Shown piece by piece: positions 11,840 through 25,300 of a DNA stretch of 64,000 nt. The stretch is from Lumnitzera littorea (taxonomy: Eukaryota; Streptophyta; Magnoliopsida; Myrtales; Combretaceae). The notes under the pieces are model-generated. The model had not been told where the DNA came from, did no database searches, and worked only from the letters and a program-made list of their open reading frames with translations. The stretch spans positions 110,897,238 to 110,961,237 of the forward strand of contig JAMXBB010000004.1 of NCBI GenBank assembly GCA_024138015.1, in the 5' to 3' direction. Each line of letters begins with the position of its first letter. Positions within the stretch are counted from its first letter, which is position 1. The translations under genes and the position numbers were made by a program.

Positions 11840-14770
11840 TATATTATATAAGAAAAACACTAAAATGCATCAAATACTATCTAAAACACTTGGAACTTGC
11901 TAGATTTCACCATGGTAGATCAAGAAACCATCAACAAGTTGAATCAAGGAGAATTGGACAACTCTTACTAATCTTTCCTTAAAAGAATATACAAAATAAT
12001 TAAATAAAAATACTTAATAATTAAGAAAAAAAATTGATCGACCCTATCAAGTATAAATAGGATATCAAGATTCAAATTATATATTTTAGATACCTAAGAT
12101 ACCTAAAGAAAAATTAGAAGAAATCAATGGAAATTAGGAAAAAAAGAAAAAGAAAGACAAAGTACCCTATTACTCCTTAACCATTCCCAACTGAAACAAC
12201 AACCTGTTAGTGTGACTGATCAGCCACCCTAAGAGCACCCACCACCCATCCCTGCCAACAATCACCTATAAGCCAATAGTGGTTGGAGCTTCAATGAATA
12301 GTAAGTCCAAAAATCTGCTCTATTTTTCCTTATTTTTAAAAAAATATTAAAATAATTAGGAAAAATATAAAAAATTAATTTCTAGGTTATTTTAAATGTA
12401 CTTTCATGTTATAATTTTATTTTTAAAAAATTGAGAATATTTTATATACTTACTTAACAAATATACAATTCATCTGAATTTTGAAATTTGAAATAAATAT
12501 ATTAAATGATATTATTTCAAGCTCAAAATTTTTATATAGGATACATATTACATGTAGTTTATTGCTTTGTAGCCTGATTTTGATTTTATATATTTATTTA
12601 GTATTTATTGCATTTTTAAGCTTTAAAAATGGTTAAAAATAGAGTAATTTGTGAAATAATTGATAAAATTAGAATGTAATTAATTATGGATGTTTGTAAT
12701 GATATTAGGATAGGTTAGAATTAGTTCGATGTAAAAATCATGTTATTTGCCTAATTAATCATAATTTAGGGGTAAAATAGTAATTTTACGTATATAGATG
12801 ATAAACCAGAAAGCATGAAACAAGTTGCTAATTGAATTCCATACAGTTTTTTGACTTTAGGAATTTTCATAGAATTATTTGATGATCTGTGCTATTTATT
12901 ATGAATTTTCCTATTTAAATAGCTTAAATTAGTAACCAAGGTATGTATTTAATAATAATATGTTAAAATATGTTAATTATTTGATTAATTCATGCTTCAA
13001 CATATCCTAACTAGTTAGGATTATTCATTTTTTTTATTATGATTCATTTTTATTATATTTCATGCTATTATAGACATCGAGTTAGGATATATATACATGC
13101 TAGGATTCAATAATATATGATTTATTATATTTTTCTCGTAAAATTGTATGAAAATATATTTTATTTACATAATACTAGGATTAGAAATACTCTTTAGAAA
13201 TCATCTTTTAAACAATACAGACCTTACTAAAACTGGATCACTTTAAGTAATAAAACAGATGTTTTCTATAATATTACAAAAAACTATCGTCTTACAATAA
13301 TCTTTCAATAATTAAAACGTAATTTGATTAATAAAATGTACGCCTCAATACAATTGAAACTATATAATATAGGTAGTAATAAAACTACGCATATTAGATA
13401 ATATTAAGTAAATCGCTCCAACCTATATGATAAAATAAAATATTTAAAATACATGTGTATATATAAATAATGTATATGTATATAAATATATATATAATTT
13501 TACTAAATAACTGTATAAATAATATTTCAACCAAGTACTAGATAAAACCTTAATATTTTCATAAATCTTACAAAACTAAATATGAGTTTTGATATATACA
13601 AGACTTCCAAGTGGATGAAGCCTTGAAGTCTCAAATCTGTCGAAGTGAGCTTCAGCATAAGTAAGTAAGATTAATGCTTTACAACATTTTAGGCTATTAT
13701 TTTAGGATATTTAGAGACTTTGGTATGTATTTAGTTGTTCTTGTAATAGCCTTTTGTAAATTTGCAACGCTTATGTTTGAGATTCGATTTGCCGGAATAG
13801 GAGCCGAGCTCCATGTTATGGTTATTTTGTAAACATTATTATATTTGAATTGTCTGAGTTTGGTTGATCACCCTAAAATTGAACTAACTTAGATTTAGCT
13901 TCACATTCAACCTAACATGCATTGCAACCTACTAAGGGTAACGACTAGGATTCTCGAGCCAAATACGAACTTCCTTTGATGAGGATAACTAAAATTGTTC
14001 TTTTCTTACCTTTAGCTTAATTAAATGATAAAAGAAGAGGTCACGGTAAGGTTAGAGATTATGGTTTGAAGGTAGTCATAAGAGGATGGTATTTTCTATT
14101 GCACAAGCCTCAATTTAATTTCAATTCACAAGTGTATAATGTCAAACTCTTCAACCCGGATTAGAACGGATGCAATTTTTTTGATCTTATGATAGATTAG
14201 ATAATGTCACATGATAGTATTTGCTTATACATACATTGTAACTAACCAATTTAGTTGAAAACCCTACTTGTGGTATGCTGAATGCATAATTCTATCTCCG
14301 CCCACTTATCGAGCAAGTTGTCATTCATTCCCTTAAAATTTGTTTTACAGTTCTAAATGGATTATAAGTACTTACAAAAAACTAGAGTACTAGCAAACTT
14401 GGACGGGAAGTGAGATATAATAAGAAACGCCTAATTATTATCCTTAGTATTGACTTTCTTAACTTTTAAGGAAAACAACATAGGACTTCTCATAGGGCTT
14501 AGTAATTTTCAATATTCTAGTTTGTATATGAAATAATAGATACTTTTTGGGATTTACTATCACTCTTTTGCAAAGTCAAATTACAAGTTTATTTTTAATA
14601 AATTATTTCAAAAGATTATTTTACAGGTATTGAGTTGGATACTTCAAAGTGGTAGAGTCAAGTATGTTTAGTGTGAATTAGGTTTAAGATAATAACTGTA
14701 AAATTAATTTCTATCTTAAGATGGCTTATACGACAAGACTGTTACGACTTTATCTTTTTTAGGCATAACA

Positions 14771-15149
14771 CTTTGATGTTTTTAATATTTTAATATTTCC
14801 TTTTACTTGGAATTTACCAAACAATCATACATGCTTAATAGTTCCTCATAAACCATCAATATGTTAGGGTAATTATAGCAAAAAACTATGTATGCCAAAA
14901 ATGTTATCTAGTTTAAAATTTTTCCATCATAATAATAGTTTCCAATTATAGTTCCAAAATCCATAGTCCTAGTAATTCTTGTATCAAAATGTTTAAATTT
15001 GAATCATATGATTTTTTACTATCCTTCGAACATCCATAGGTCCTTATGGTTCTTGAATCAAATTTGTTTAATTTTGCTTTGAATTGTTTAGTCTTGCTTT
15101 TCAAAATTTTAGTAAGAGAAAACTATATGATTATCTCACAAATGGCTAC
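14771..15149. other. AT-rich spacer
   Basis: No gene, RNA or recognisable element is seen between the solo LTR and the tandem duplication. Confidence 0.5.
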
Positions 15150-15560
15150 CATAAAAAAAGAAAATGAGAATTAAATTATTCTTTTATTTATTTACATAGT
15201 ATTACATATAAACTTTTAGATAAAAAATATTCATTATTTAGCGATATATTTAATTTTATGTATTTATTACAAGATAAAATGGCAAACCAATCCAAATTGG
15301 GTAATGGAAATTATGAGGTAAAATGTTAATGTAGGAGTTTATAGATGTACTTTAATTTTTTCACAATCACCATAAAAAGTAATCAGGAATTAAATTGTTC
15401 TTTTATATCTAAAGTTTTATAAAGAAAAAGATCAATTATTTAGCGATGTGCTTGATTGTATGTATTTTTTACATAGATGAAATGGGAGATGTTCCGATTG
15501 GTTAACGGAAACTACAAAAGCAAAAATATCAATATAAGAGTTTATAAATGTAGTATTTTT
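15150..15560. repeat. Diverged tandem duplication, unit about 215 bp
   Basis: Two head-to-tail units share ordered words: AATTAAAT followed by TTCTTTTAT, TTTAGCGAT, GTATTTATTAC or GTATTTTTTAC, a GGTAA or GGTTAA word, and GGAGTTTATAGATGTA or AGAGTTTATAAATGTA. No coding potential. Confidence 0.6.
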
Positions 15561-16989
15561 ATATATTTCCGCTTTTTGCTTGTTATTCTTAGCTAACTTT
15601 CATATGTATTTATTATATCAGTAATAATCGATACATGGTTTTATGTTTTAAAGATATAATTTAGCCACTCTTTCTTCTTCTTCTTCTTCTTTTTATCCAA
15701 ATTGTAATTTAATTTTTTTTTTTGCATCAATGTAACATCCCATGAACATGAATGTAGTTTTATTTCTTTATTTAAGATAAATTTCTCTTACATATTGATA
15801 TAACAAAAATCTAAAATATTTGCACACTTTCAATTTTTTTACTTTTTTTCTTAATATTTACAAGATCACTTAATATATATATATATATATTTGCAACTAT
15901 AATGGGCATGATTTGTCTTACTTAAACTAATATTATTTTACTATGGTTGTTATTATTTTGAATGAAATTAAAAGGATTTATTAGCATTTTTCATAATTAA
16001 AGGAACAATTTTCTTGTTATTGGAAAGTGAATATATTGTGTTAAGCTTTTAGTGTATATATATCATGTTAAGCATAGTGTATATATTGTTATATCATCAA
16101 TAATCTATTATATTAAAGAGAATATCACTAATGTGATGACTTTAGTAATAAAAGAGGACATCCATTATGTTTTTCATATTCTATTTTTTAGATTATACGT
16201 TCATTTATGGTGTCATTATACTCGTCTTGATAATATGTTTCAATTTTCATTAGTCATGTCACCCTAATAATATGTTTCAAACTTCTAGTATAAATTTTCA
16301 TAAATAATTCAAATCTTAAATCATTAATTAATTTTATAAATCACATTCTTCGTTAATAATTCTAGTCATCATGCAACTGGGTTACGTGTGCAAAAATTAA
16401 ATAGAGCAACACTTAAATATATATATATATATACATAGTCCGAAAACCTATTTAAATGGCGAAAAAATATAATACCCAACTGAGATTAAAATATGCATTT
16501 GATATTTTTTTAACTAAATATTTATTTTGCAATTAAGATTCTACACATTTGATTTTTCTTTTTTTTTTAATTTGCATACACATCATAAGTCGTTTAGGTT
16601 TAATCTTTAGACTAACTAAGGAACTAGAATATAATACTCAATATAGTGACATCAATAGAAACCTATTTGAAAGGTAGTTTAAAATTAATGTAATGTACCA
16701 TCAATACTATAAAAAGCATATAGAAATTAAAAATTTAAAAATTAGATTCTATAATTACCTTAGTTGGCAATTTAAAGGAAATGATAGTGTTGAAAAATAA
16801 TGCAAACTTGCTTGAAAGATTCATGAAACTTAATAGACATGAAAATTTTGCAAAAAGAGAAAATGACAATCAAAATTTGCAATAAAATGAAGTCTTATAT
16901 GGAGAATAAAAATACCTTAAAAATGAACAATATTGAAAAGGCTAACATGATAATTGTTATAGCAAAAAATGAATTTGCTAAGGAAAAGA
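15561..16989. other. AT-rich spacer with AT microsatellites
   Basis: Contains a CTT run near 15,670 and (AT)n runs near 15,875 and 16,418. The 71-codon frame at 16,052-16,267 is AT-driven with no recognisable features. No gene seen. Confidence 0.5.
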
Positions 16990-17370
16990 AATAAAATTTT
17001 CATCAATGTACTAAAGATATCAAAAGAGGGCTCTTTCACTTTAATGAGATCGATAAACAATTTTTAAATAAACCATAAATTCACTTTCATATTACACCCC
17101 TTTTTTTTAAGTATAAGTATAACATAGAAGAAATTAATTAGTGCAAGGCATTATTTTAATAGGTAAAGATACTATAGCTAATATGAAACAATCCATATTA
17201 AGATATAATTAATTTCCAAATTTTCGTAATGGCAAAGTTTCTTTTCTTTGTAATATGATTATGTAGACAAATTTGTTTTAATTTTTCTTAAATTAGAAAT
17301 ATATCCTTCATTAAAAATTATGGATATCAATTTGATATGGAATTTATGATAATAAGTTCGATGATAGATA
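16990..17370. repeat. Dispersed direct repeat, copy 1 of 3
   Basis: Matches 18,735-19,110 in the same orientation. Shared words include ATCAATGTACTAAAGA, CTCTTTC followed by CTTTAAT, AATAGGTAAAGAT and ATTATGGATATCAATTTGAT. A short third piece lies at 19,175-19,235. No protein is encoded and no termini were defined. Confidence 0.6.
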
Positions 17371-17729
17371 TGAGCTCCCAAGTTACAAATATTATAAATA
17401 GACATTAAATTATAGGAATTAGCAAACCTTCTTCATAGTTAAAGCCACACTAGCAACCACTTTTCATATATTATCAACATGAGATATCATAACTGAAATA
17501 GCCATCACTTCAAAATGAAAAAAAAAAAAAATTCAACAATTACTTCAAAACAAAAAAGAAAAAATAAAAGAAAAGCTACAAAGCAAATTTCTCTTTCATA
17601 TTATTGAATCATTTGTGAATTAATAAATGTGAAAATTGCCATAAAAATAGAATAAGAAAAAATAAATTTGGTGAGGAAAAGTACTTAAGCATATGTTATA
17701 GTCACGAAACTTCTAAAAGATTATTAGGA

Positions 17730-18237
17730 CAATGTCATGGTTATACCTTAATTTTATCACTTTTTATAATTATATACTTGAAGTTTTAACTTATCTAATT
17801 ATACATTCAATTAAAAATTTAGTTATTATTGTTTATATCTTAATTAACTTTAATTTATACCGTTAGTTTAATCAGCACAATCAGTCAATTAGTTGGCCAC
17901 TTATGACCTTAAGGGGTTATGTTACCCTCTTAAGGTCATGGGCGGCCACTTACAGCTACATTTTTTAAGTAAACCCGTATTTTTTAAGTAGCTTGCAACC
18001 CAATGTTTTGTAAGGTGTGGCTAGTAGCCCCCTATCGAGAGTCATGCAACCCTTTAAGGTTATGGATGACTATTCTATTAGCTAATCGTGCTTACTAGAT
18101 TAACGATGTAAATTGAAGTTAACTGAAGTGTAGACAATGATAACTAAATCTTTAATTAGGTGTATAATTAGAAAAATTAAAACTTTAGGTGTATGATTGC
18201 AAAAAGTGATAAAGTGAAGTTGAAAACTGTGACATTG
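17730..18237. mobile_element. MITE-like element with long terminal inverted repeats
   Basis: Begins CAATGTCATGG and ends GTGACATTG. About 145 bp of the left end (17,730-17,880) matches the reverse complement of the right end (18,088-18,237), including TTTATCACTTTTT and AATTATACA words. The core holds a further inverted repeat, ATGACCTTAAGGGG against CCCTCTTAAGGTCAT near 17,905-17,942. Long TIRs and no coding capacity suggest a Mutator-like MITE. No clean target duplication could be found, so the superfamily is uncertain. Confidence 0.6.
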
Positions 18238-18734
18238 ACTCAAGATTATTTCATATAACCACTTTGAAATAAAACTATTGTGAAAGCAAAAGACTAAAAT
18301 TTGAAAAAAAAAAAAAAGGCAATAAACAATATGAAAACCCTAATATGATATAATCAAATTGAAGGAACTTAAAAGATACACAAAGAGATTACCTATTTCA
18401 TATTTCAATATGTATAAAATTAAGAGGAGAAGCCACTTCCTCAAATGGCATAATGGTGGGAATAGCCATGCTAATGCTACACAAACAAAAAGGAAAAAGG
18501 TTAAACAATAACCAAAAGAAATTAGGGATTTTAGGAACAATATATGCTTAATTTAAATGAAATAGGGGAAAAAAAAGGGATAACAAAATAATTAGTGATT
18601 TTGAGTTGTGAGAAAGAGGAAGAAGGAAGATAAAGAAAAGTTTTTAGGAGAAATAGACATAACAATAATTTAGTAATGTCTTCTAATTATGTAATGTCTT
18701 GGAATCAATTAAGTAAAATTAAAAAAAAAAAAAT

Positions 18735-19235
18735 CATCAATGTACTAAAGACACCAACAAGGCCTCTTTCCCTTTAATAATATAGATAAACAATTTTATA
18801 TAATCGATAAATTCACTTTCATGCAATACCCCCATTCTTTAGAAGCATAACGTAGAATTAGGCGATTAGTGTAAGACATTTATTTTGTTGTCAAATTAAT
18901 AGGTAAAGATGCTATAACTAATATGAAATAATTCATATTAAGACGTAATTAATTTTAAAATTCTCATAATGGCAAGTTTTCTTTTCTTGATAATATAATT
19001 ATGTTGACAAATTTGTTTTAATTTTTCTTAAATTAAAAGTATATACTTCATTAAAAATTATGGATATCAATTTGATATGAAATTTATGGTAATAAGTATA
19101 CCTTTTGAGAAATAGGACTTAACAACAATTTAGTAATGTCTTGGGATCAATTTAGTAAAATTGAAAATAAAATTTTCATCAATGTACTAAAGACACCAAA
19201 AGAGGCCTCTTTCACTTTAATAATACATAGATATT
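18735..19235. repeat. Dispersed direct repeat, copies 2 and 3
   Basis: 18,735-19,110 is the longer copy of the repeat at 16,990-17,370. It is followed by a partial third copy at 19,175-19,235 that repeats ATCAATGTACTAAAGACACC and the CTTTCACTTTAATAAT word. Confidence 0.6.
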
Positions 19236-19429
19236 TCAATTCTAACAAATTATTCAAATTCCAAAATCAAATTAAATCTTAATCCTTCCCCATATCTCTA
19301 ATAATATTTTCCCACTCCTTGATTCAAGCACTTTCTATATTTATACAAAGTTACCCATCATGTGGCAATTCAAAGGCATAATGCCTCTCTAATCACTCCT
19401 TAAATTATAATAAATTAGTAAATAACCTC

Positions 19430-19690
19430 ATAATTTCCAAATAGTCCCCTTAAATTTTAATTTTGGTGCAAAAATATCTCTTAAACTTATTAAAGTGTAC
19501 TTTAAAACCTTCTAAACTTTGATCATGGTGTTACGTTTTTATTAAAAATAAATAAATGTTCTTCATATTACCAATTTATTAAAGTTTAAAAGAGTTAATG
19601 GTGAGTTACAACATTCTAAAGTTTGGGTGTAAATTTGCACATTGACTAAGGTTTAAGGGGTCATTTGTAATTGTCCTTTTTTTTAGAGCA
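19430..19690. mobile_element. Small inverted-repeat MITE-like element
   Basis: The left end (CCAAATAGTCCCCTTAAA) is roughly inverted at the right end (AAGGGGTCATTTGTAATTG), with shared inner words such as GGTGTAAATTTGCAC and GGTGCAAAAATAT. The counterpart in duplicate copy B is 32,590-32,840, and a related element lies at 25,065-25,300. No coding capacity. Confidence 0.45.
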
Positions 19691-20751
19691 CTTACATATA
19701 TAGTATGAGAGATTGACTTCTTTTTTTTTTTTTTTGTCATAGCAGTTCTACAAACAATCGAGGTAAATATTATAGTGTTTAGGATTTTAAAAATGAGTTA
19801 TCTTTTAATTCATATATTTTTTGTGTATAGTTGAGATGAAATTTGATAATGTTTAGGTAGATTATTGTAGAAACTTTTAACATTTTATTGGTAATAATTT
19901 TTACTAATCTTTTATGCTATGATATGGAAAAAAACAATATATATATATATATATACATATAAATACAAACCCAAAATGAACACCGTAAAATTACTAATCA
20001 TGTATGACTTTAATGTGACCATGTAAACTTTTGAAGATGTAAATAGTTTTATAGATTCATATATCAATCCAAATTTAAATTGATTTGATTTACCATCTAT
20101 CTTTCTCACATTCATCTCTGTTCCTATATCTCTCCAAGCAAAATTGGGTCACTATAAGAAAGGGGTTCAAACCCCTTTTTATATAATTTATATATATATA
20201 TATATATATGGTATTTCGATTTGATATATTTAGTTTGTCTTAATCCATATTTTCATTAGTTTTATAAATAATAAAATTAGATTAAGAAAGTTGCACATAT
20301 TATATTTCAACTCCATGTAATTTTTATTTGATATTATCATTAGTCTTATGTTTCTTTTCTTCATTTCTCATAACAAATACTATTAAATAGTGTAAATGAT
20401 TTTTCTATTGTATAGACATCAAGGGTGTATCATTTGCTAATAGTAGTTAACTAGCAAACATACACCTTTAATGCATGTGCATACATTAAAAAATTATAAT
20501 TTATAAAAAGAATTTTAAAAATTGAATTTTCTTTAGTAATTAACAACTAATATAAATTAAGGAATAGTCTCTTGTGATAGCTTTCTTTTAGGTAGATGGA
20601 GAAAATAGATAACTTGATAAACTCTGGAAGAAAATAATCCCATATTTGACACTTATATTATATCAATCGACATCACATTTTCAACTAAGTTTGTAAAATA
20701 AACTACTATGGTATCTTTCCAATTTATCATTGTAGATGCAATAAAAGAAGA

Positions 20752-23700
20752 ATTTTTTTTTTTTTTTTTTGCCGAAGAAAACCTCATTGAAACAACACAA
20801 CATTACCAAGTGAATTTGCAAGATGAGATGGTGATCAATTGACCATAAAACAATAACTCATCCCATGTGCAGTTTGGATAAAAACTAATGAGCACAAGCA
20901 TTAGTGTCTCGATGAACATATGACATATTACAAGATAAAAACAAAGCTTTTGAAGTAATGATATCACGAATAACAGCAGCAGCAGACTTCCAAGGAACCA
21001 AGCTTGGTGAAGAACAAGCCTTTGCAACCAAACTGGCAGTCAGTTTCTATTTCAATATTACTCCATCCTTTATCTTATAGCAATTATCAAACCTTGCTTA
21101 ACAGCTTGAGCTTCAGTAACCTCCACATCCGTCGCATGTACACTCAATGCAATAGCATAAAGAAGACAACCTGATGAGTCCCTACAAACAATACCCAAAC
21201 CCCCCTGCTAGATTCTGCAATGACAGATGCATCACAGTTGATTTTAATTGCAGCATTAACTGGGGGGCGCCACCATGCAAGCCTTGATGGAACAGTAGTT
21301 GTAGAACTGGTACGTAATGCAACAGCTGGCCGATTGTTGGAAGTGAATGTTGGAATGCTGTCCGAAGATAGCATTTGAGCTCTCGAAACAGACAAAATAG
21401 CGGGGGTGTTTGAACAATGTGCGTCTAAAATGTCTTGTCGGCTTGAAATCGGATCCTACAACGTGGAGTCTGTAGCAGAAAAAACAATAGCTGGCGCAGT
21501 TGAAGCTTGTCCAGAATAGAAGAAAGAAATCGCAGCCACTTCATCATTGTTGTCCACGCCTTCACGTCTATGTCTTTCAGGTGATGTGCTCTGTTGCAAC
21601 AGTGTGAGCTGATAAACCTGCAAAGGATTCGGCCTTTCACTGCTGAAAAAGCATTGGTTTCGATGAGTCTATATAAGCATAATCTATGAAAGAAACTCTT
21701 TTGTTTACGTCCTTGATAATCCACAATGCCGCACCCCATCCTCAATCCAAGAATTAATCGTGGTTAAGTCATATTCGTCAACTTTGATTTGAAAAACTCC
21801 AAACCAAACCGCTCTAACCCAGTCGCATTGGATTGATAAATGTTCGAGTGTCTCCAATGAATTGCAAAAACAGCATAGAGGGCTATTTATGATTTTCCTG
21901 CAAAAAAAAAAAAAAAGATTACGATTAGTGGCTAAAGCATTAAAGCATAAACACCATATACTTTGGTTCACAATTCAAGCTCCAAATCTTCTTCCAAAAA
22001 CTCTTGTTGATCACATAAGATGAACCCACATCTTGTATAGCAAAATCCGTCTCAATACAAGTAATACCATGGGATCCACTTTTCACCGTATATTCACCAT
22101 TTCTTTCCCTAGGCTAAAGCAACCTATCTGACAAAGGACTAATCGAGACAGGTATACTCAATATAGCTTCTTTCTCATTTTGGTCTACATATTCATGGAT
22201 TATTGAAAGATCCCATGTACCAGTAGCAAAATTGATTAAGGTCAGACACATGTAAGTCCTGTAGTGATGAATCAACATCTCTAGTTCCCAATTTATGACC
22301 TGGTATAGAACTGATCCGTTGATCCTTCCATCCATACATGGACTGATCTACCATCCCCAATTCTCCATAGTAAATCCTTTGCAATTGCATCCTGTCCTGC
22401 TAAAATGCTTTGCCATCCCCAAGACGCCTTATTACCTCTAGTAGCATCAAGAAAATCCCAATGTCGATAATATATACTTTTAATCAGTCTTACCTATAAA
22501 GCATTTGGGTTTTGCAAAATCCTCCATGCTAGCTTACCTAGCAAAGCTAAATCAAAGGACTTTATATCCCTGAACGCAAGGCCATCTCTATCTTTAGCTT
22601 TTGCTAGATCTTTCCATTTCTTCCAATGGATTTTGTTTCCTGTATCAATCTCTCCCCAACCAAAAGTTTGCAAATAAAGAATTAACTTCAGCACGCCACT
22701 TATTTGGAAAACTAAAAATACACATTGAATAAGTTGGTATTGCAAAAGCTACAGCATCACGTCTTTTTCCCCCTGTAGACAACAAGTTTTTTTTTCCCAT
22801 CCTTGAAGCTTTTGAACAGTTCTATCTTTCACAAATCCTAAAGCTTAAGATTTAGATCTACCCCAAGAAATAGGAAGACCTAAATACTTGCTGGGGCAAT
22901 GAGCTGGATTAATACTCAACTCTTCTACACATAACCTTCTTAACCAATCCGGTGTGGATTTGCTGAAAATGATATAACTTTTCTGGTAATTCACTTGCTA
23001 CACCGAGATTTGACAATATTGCTCAATAACATGCCTTAGTCTACATATATTCTCTTTATTTGCTTCTACAAAGAATAAAGAGTCGTCTGCAAAGAATAAA
23101 TGGGTGAGCAAAGGGCTAGAATATTTTATCTTTATTCTTCTCAAAAAACCAGATGCACTAGCTCTCATAATTATTTAAGAAAGACAATCTGCTAACAGAA
23201 TGAATAAATATGAGGATAACGGATCGCCTTGTCTCAACCCTCTAGTAGGTAGAAAGCATCCACTCCTTTTCCCATTTAGCAACAAACCATAGGTTATAGA
23301 AGATATACATGACATAATCCAATTAATCCAAATAGTGGAGAAACCCATACGATTCATAACAGCCTCAACAAATGACCATTCAACACGATCATAGGTCTTT
23401 GCTATGTCAATCTTAATAGTACAGAAACGCTTTTTCTTGTGTTTACTCAATTTTAAATCATGAAAAATCTCATAAGCCATTCTAACATTGTCTTGAATTA
23501 GATAACCAGGAATGAAAGCACTTTGGAAAGGAGAAATAACAATATCTAATAGTGGCTACTGACAATTACATAACACCTTTGAAATAATTTTTTATGGAAA
23601 ATTAGAAAGAGGAATGGGGTGAAATTGAGTTATATCTTCAAGACAATAGACCTTTGGAACTAACCCAATATCGGTAGAATTAAATTGAGGAGGAAAGTAC

Positions 23701-24010
23701 ATGTGCTCATGTAGGATTTGACTACCTAAAAAATATAGGGCCCAAAAGCTTCCAATGTAATTGGCAAAATAATCCATTAAACCCGTCAACACCTGGTGAT
23801 TTTAGGCTACCTGTTTGGAATATCGCCTCCTTCACTTCATCCATATCTAGTGGTCTGATTAACCATTCATTGTGGTCGGTTGTGATCAAATGAGGTATTT
23901 GTACCAAAACATCTTCAGATAGTTGGGGAGTGGAAGGACAGAATATATGAGAAAAATAATCAACAAAAGGCATGCGACACTTCCTGTTCTGCTACTCTCC
24001 AACGGCCGAA
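20752..24010 (-). mobile_element. 5'-truncated LINE (plant L1 type) with RT and RNase H remnants
   Basis: The element reads on the minus strand and ends in a T-run on the plus strand (20,753-20,770), its poly(A) tail. Around 23,973-23,722 it encodes the pre-RT region (DEVKEAIFQTG, KSPGVDGFNG). Reverse transcriptase follows with KIDIAKTYDRVEW, GLRQGDPLSSYLF and the catalytic FADDSLFF near 23,085. Further on come a zf-RVT-like region (KWKDLAKAKDRDGLAFRD near 22,600; WVRAVWFGVFQ near 21,800) and an RNase H start (INCDASV near 21,235). The endonuclease domain is absent, so the copy is 5'-truncated. Several stops and frameshifts make it a dead copy. The matching site in duplicate copy B (about 34,027-34,050) is empty. 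Confidence 0.9.
23175..23480 (-). pseudogene. LINE reverse transcriptase core fragment
   Basis: An open stretch of 101 codons inside the LINE carries two conserved plant L1 RT blocks: KIDIAKTYDRVEW (palm aspartate) and GLRQGDPLSSYLFILLADCL. The catalytic FADD block follows further along the element near 23,085, beyond the stop that ends this frame. It is a piece of the interrupted LINE ORF2, not an independent gene. Confidence 0.9.
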
Positions 24011-24019
24011 TTGATCCCT

Positions 24020-25064
24020 AATTAGTAATATCTCTCTCTCCTTAATTTAGTCATTTTTTTTTTTGGGCAAATAAATTCAAAAACAAAACAACTATTGATT
24101 AAAATTGTCTTGAACTTTTACATTCTACTATTATACTGCTATTTGGGATGGATTTAGGTAATAGAAAAACTAGGATGCTACTTTACATTTGCGTGTTTTC
24201 AAAGAGCGGTGGTGTATGCGAGTAACAACCACGGAAATTAGAGAATGTGGAAAGAGATAACATATGTAGATTCGTCGGAGGGAGAAATAAAACAATTATA
24301 AAATAAGAGATAGAGAGAGAGAGAGAATTGAGAAATAAAAAATAAGAAATAGAAAAATTATATGGTAGATGTCATTACCCTTTCTCGTTTCTTTATATTT
24401 TATGAAGAATAATTTTATTTATTTATTTATTTTTTACCAATTATGTAGGAGAGAGGATTTAAATTCTAGCCTATTTCGATAGCAAATCAATAATAATACT
24501 ATTAGGCTATAATAGCTTAATTATGAAAAATGATTAACTAAAAGATAAAGTAACTATGTATGGAGAGCTAATAGGTATTTTAATAGTCTAATTACCCTTT
24601 TTTTTAAATGATTGCATTTAGATAAAGCCGTTATTAGCTTAATAATATAGAAGATAATTCAAGAATCATGGAAATTTAATTAACAACATGAAAAATGGGC
24701 ACTACTTGTCTTAATTACTATTGTTAATTGTTAATGTGAAAGTAAACAAAGATTTTGTGTTATATTATTCAAGGCACAAATCTTGATCCTTAAGTTTATA
24801 CCACATGTTGAATTTGTTAATGTGAAGGTTAACAAAGATTCTGAAATATATATCATGTATGTCTATATAAGCAATCTGATTTCTATTCTTTCTCCAAACA
24901 TTCACATACTTCCATTTCATGTACAACAATCACCCCCGGCAACACATAATCCAAATTCTTTTAACATATATTATGATACAACCCATACTCATTACATGTT
25001 GTTACACATAGTTCAAAAGCTAGAAGATGATACTACATATTTTAACAAATTTGACTACACTTAA
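24020..25064 (+). repeat. Right part of duplicated segment A, no gene seen
   Basis: Matches 34,050-36,010 once the copy B insert is removed. An open frame at 24,783-25,064 has counterparts at 35,730-36,059 and 37,729-37,977 with similar wording (HVQQSPPATHNPNS, HVQQSLPATHSLNS, LQRLPPATHNPKS). The opposite strand is open too in the third copy, so the coding direction, if any, is unresolved. Confidence 0.5.
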
Positions 25065-25300
25065 AGGGAAAGTTACAAATAATCCTTTAAATTTTGATAT
25101 AGGTATAGATCGATCCTCTAAATTTTTAAAGCGTACTTTAAAACCTTTTAAACTTTAATAAATTAACAACATAAATTTTTTTTTAATTAAAGAAAGTCAC
25201 ATTATAATAAAAATTTAAGGGGTCTTAAACCACATTTTAATAATTAAAGGAAGTCAATTTACACCTAAATCAAATTTTAGGGGATTATTTGCATTCTTAC
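25065..25300. mobile_element. Small inverted-repeat MITE-like element
   Basis: The left end (TTACAAATAATCCTTTAAA) is inverted at the right end (TTTTAGGGGATTATTTGCAT), and the two halves converge on an AT-rich centre. Related to the element at 19,430-19,690. No coding capacity. Confidence 0.5.

Larger units (their letters stand above)
8386..14770 (+). mobile_element. Solo LTR of a long-LTR (probably Ty3/gypsy) family, LTR-X copy 1, with nested insertion
   Basis: Starts TGTAAGTCCC and ends GGCATAACA, flanked by CTTTA at 8381-8385 and CTTTG at 14771-14775, a near-perfect 5-bp target duplication. Without the nested element at 8897-11844 it is about 3.4 kb. Segments at 8451-8896 and 11845-14770 match copy 3 (27,431-31,431) in the same order. 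The 13,920-14,150 stretch also matches 30,540-30,740 and 55,310-55,530. The 3' end (TTTAGGCATAACA; TTTGGGGCATGACA in copy 3) resembles LTR ends of Tekay/Del-type gypsy elements; that family assignment is inference. No internal coding region is present, so this is a solo LTR. Confidence 0.75.
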
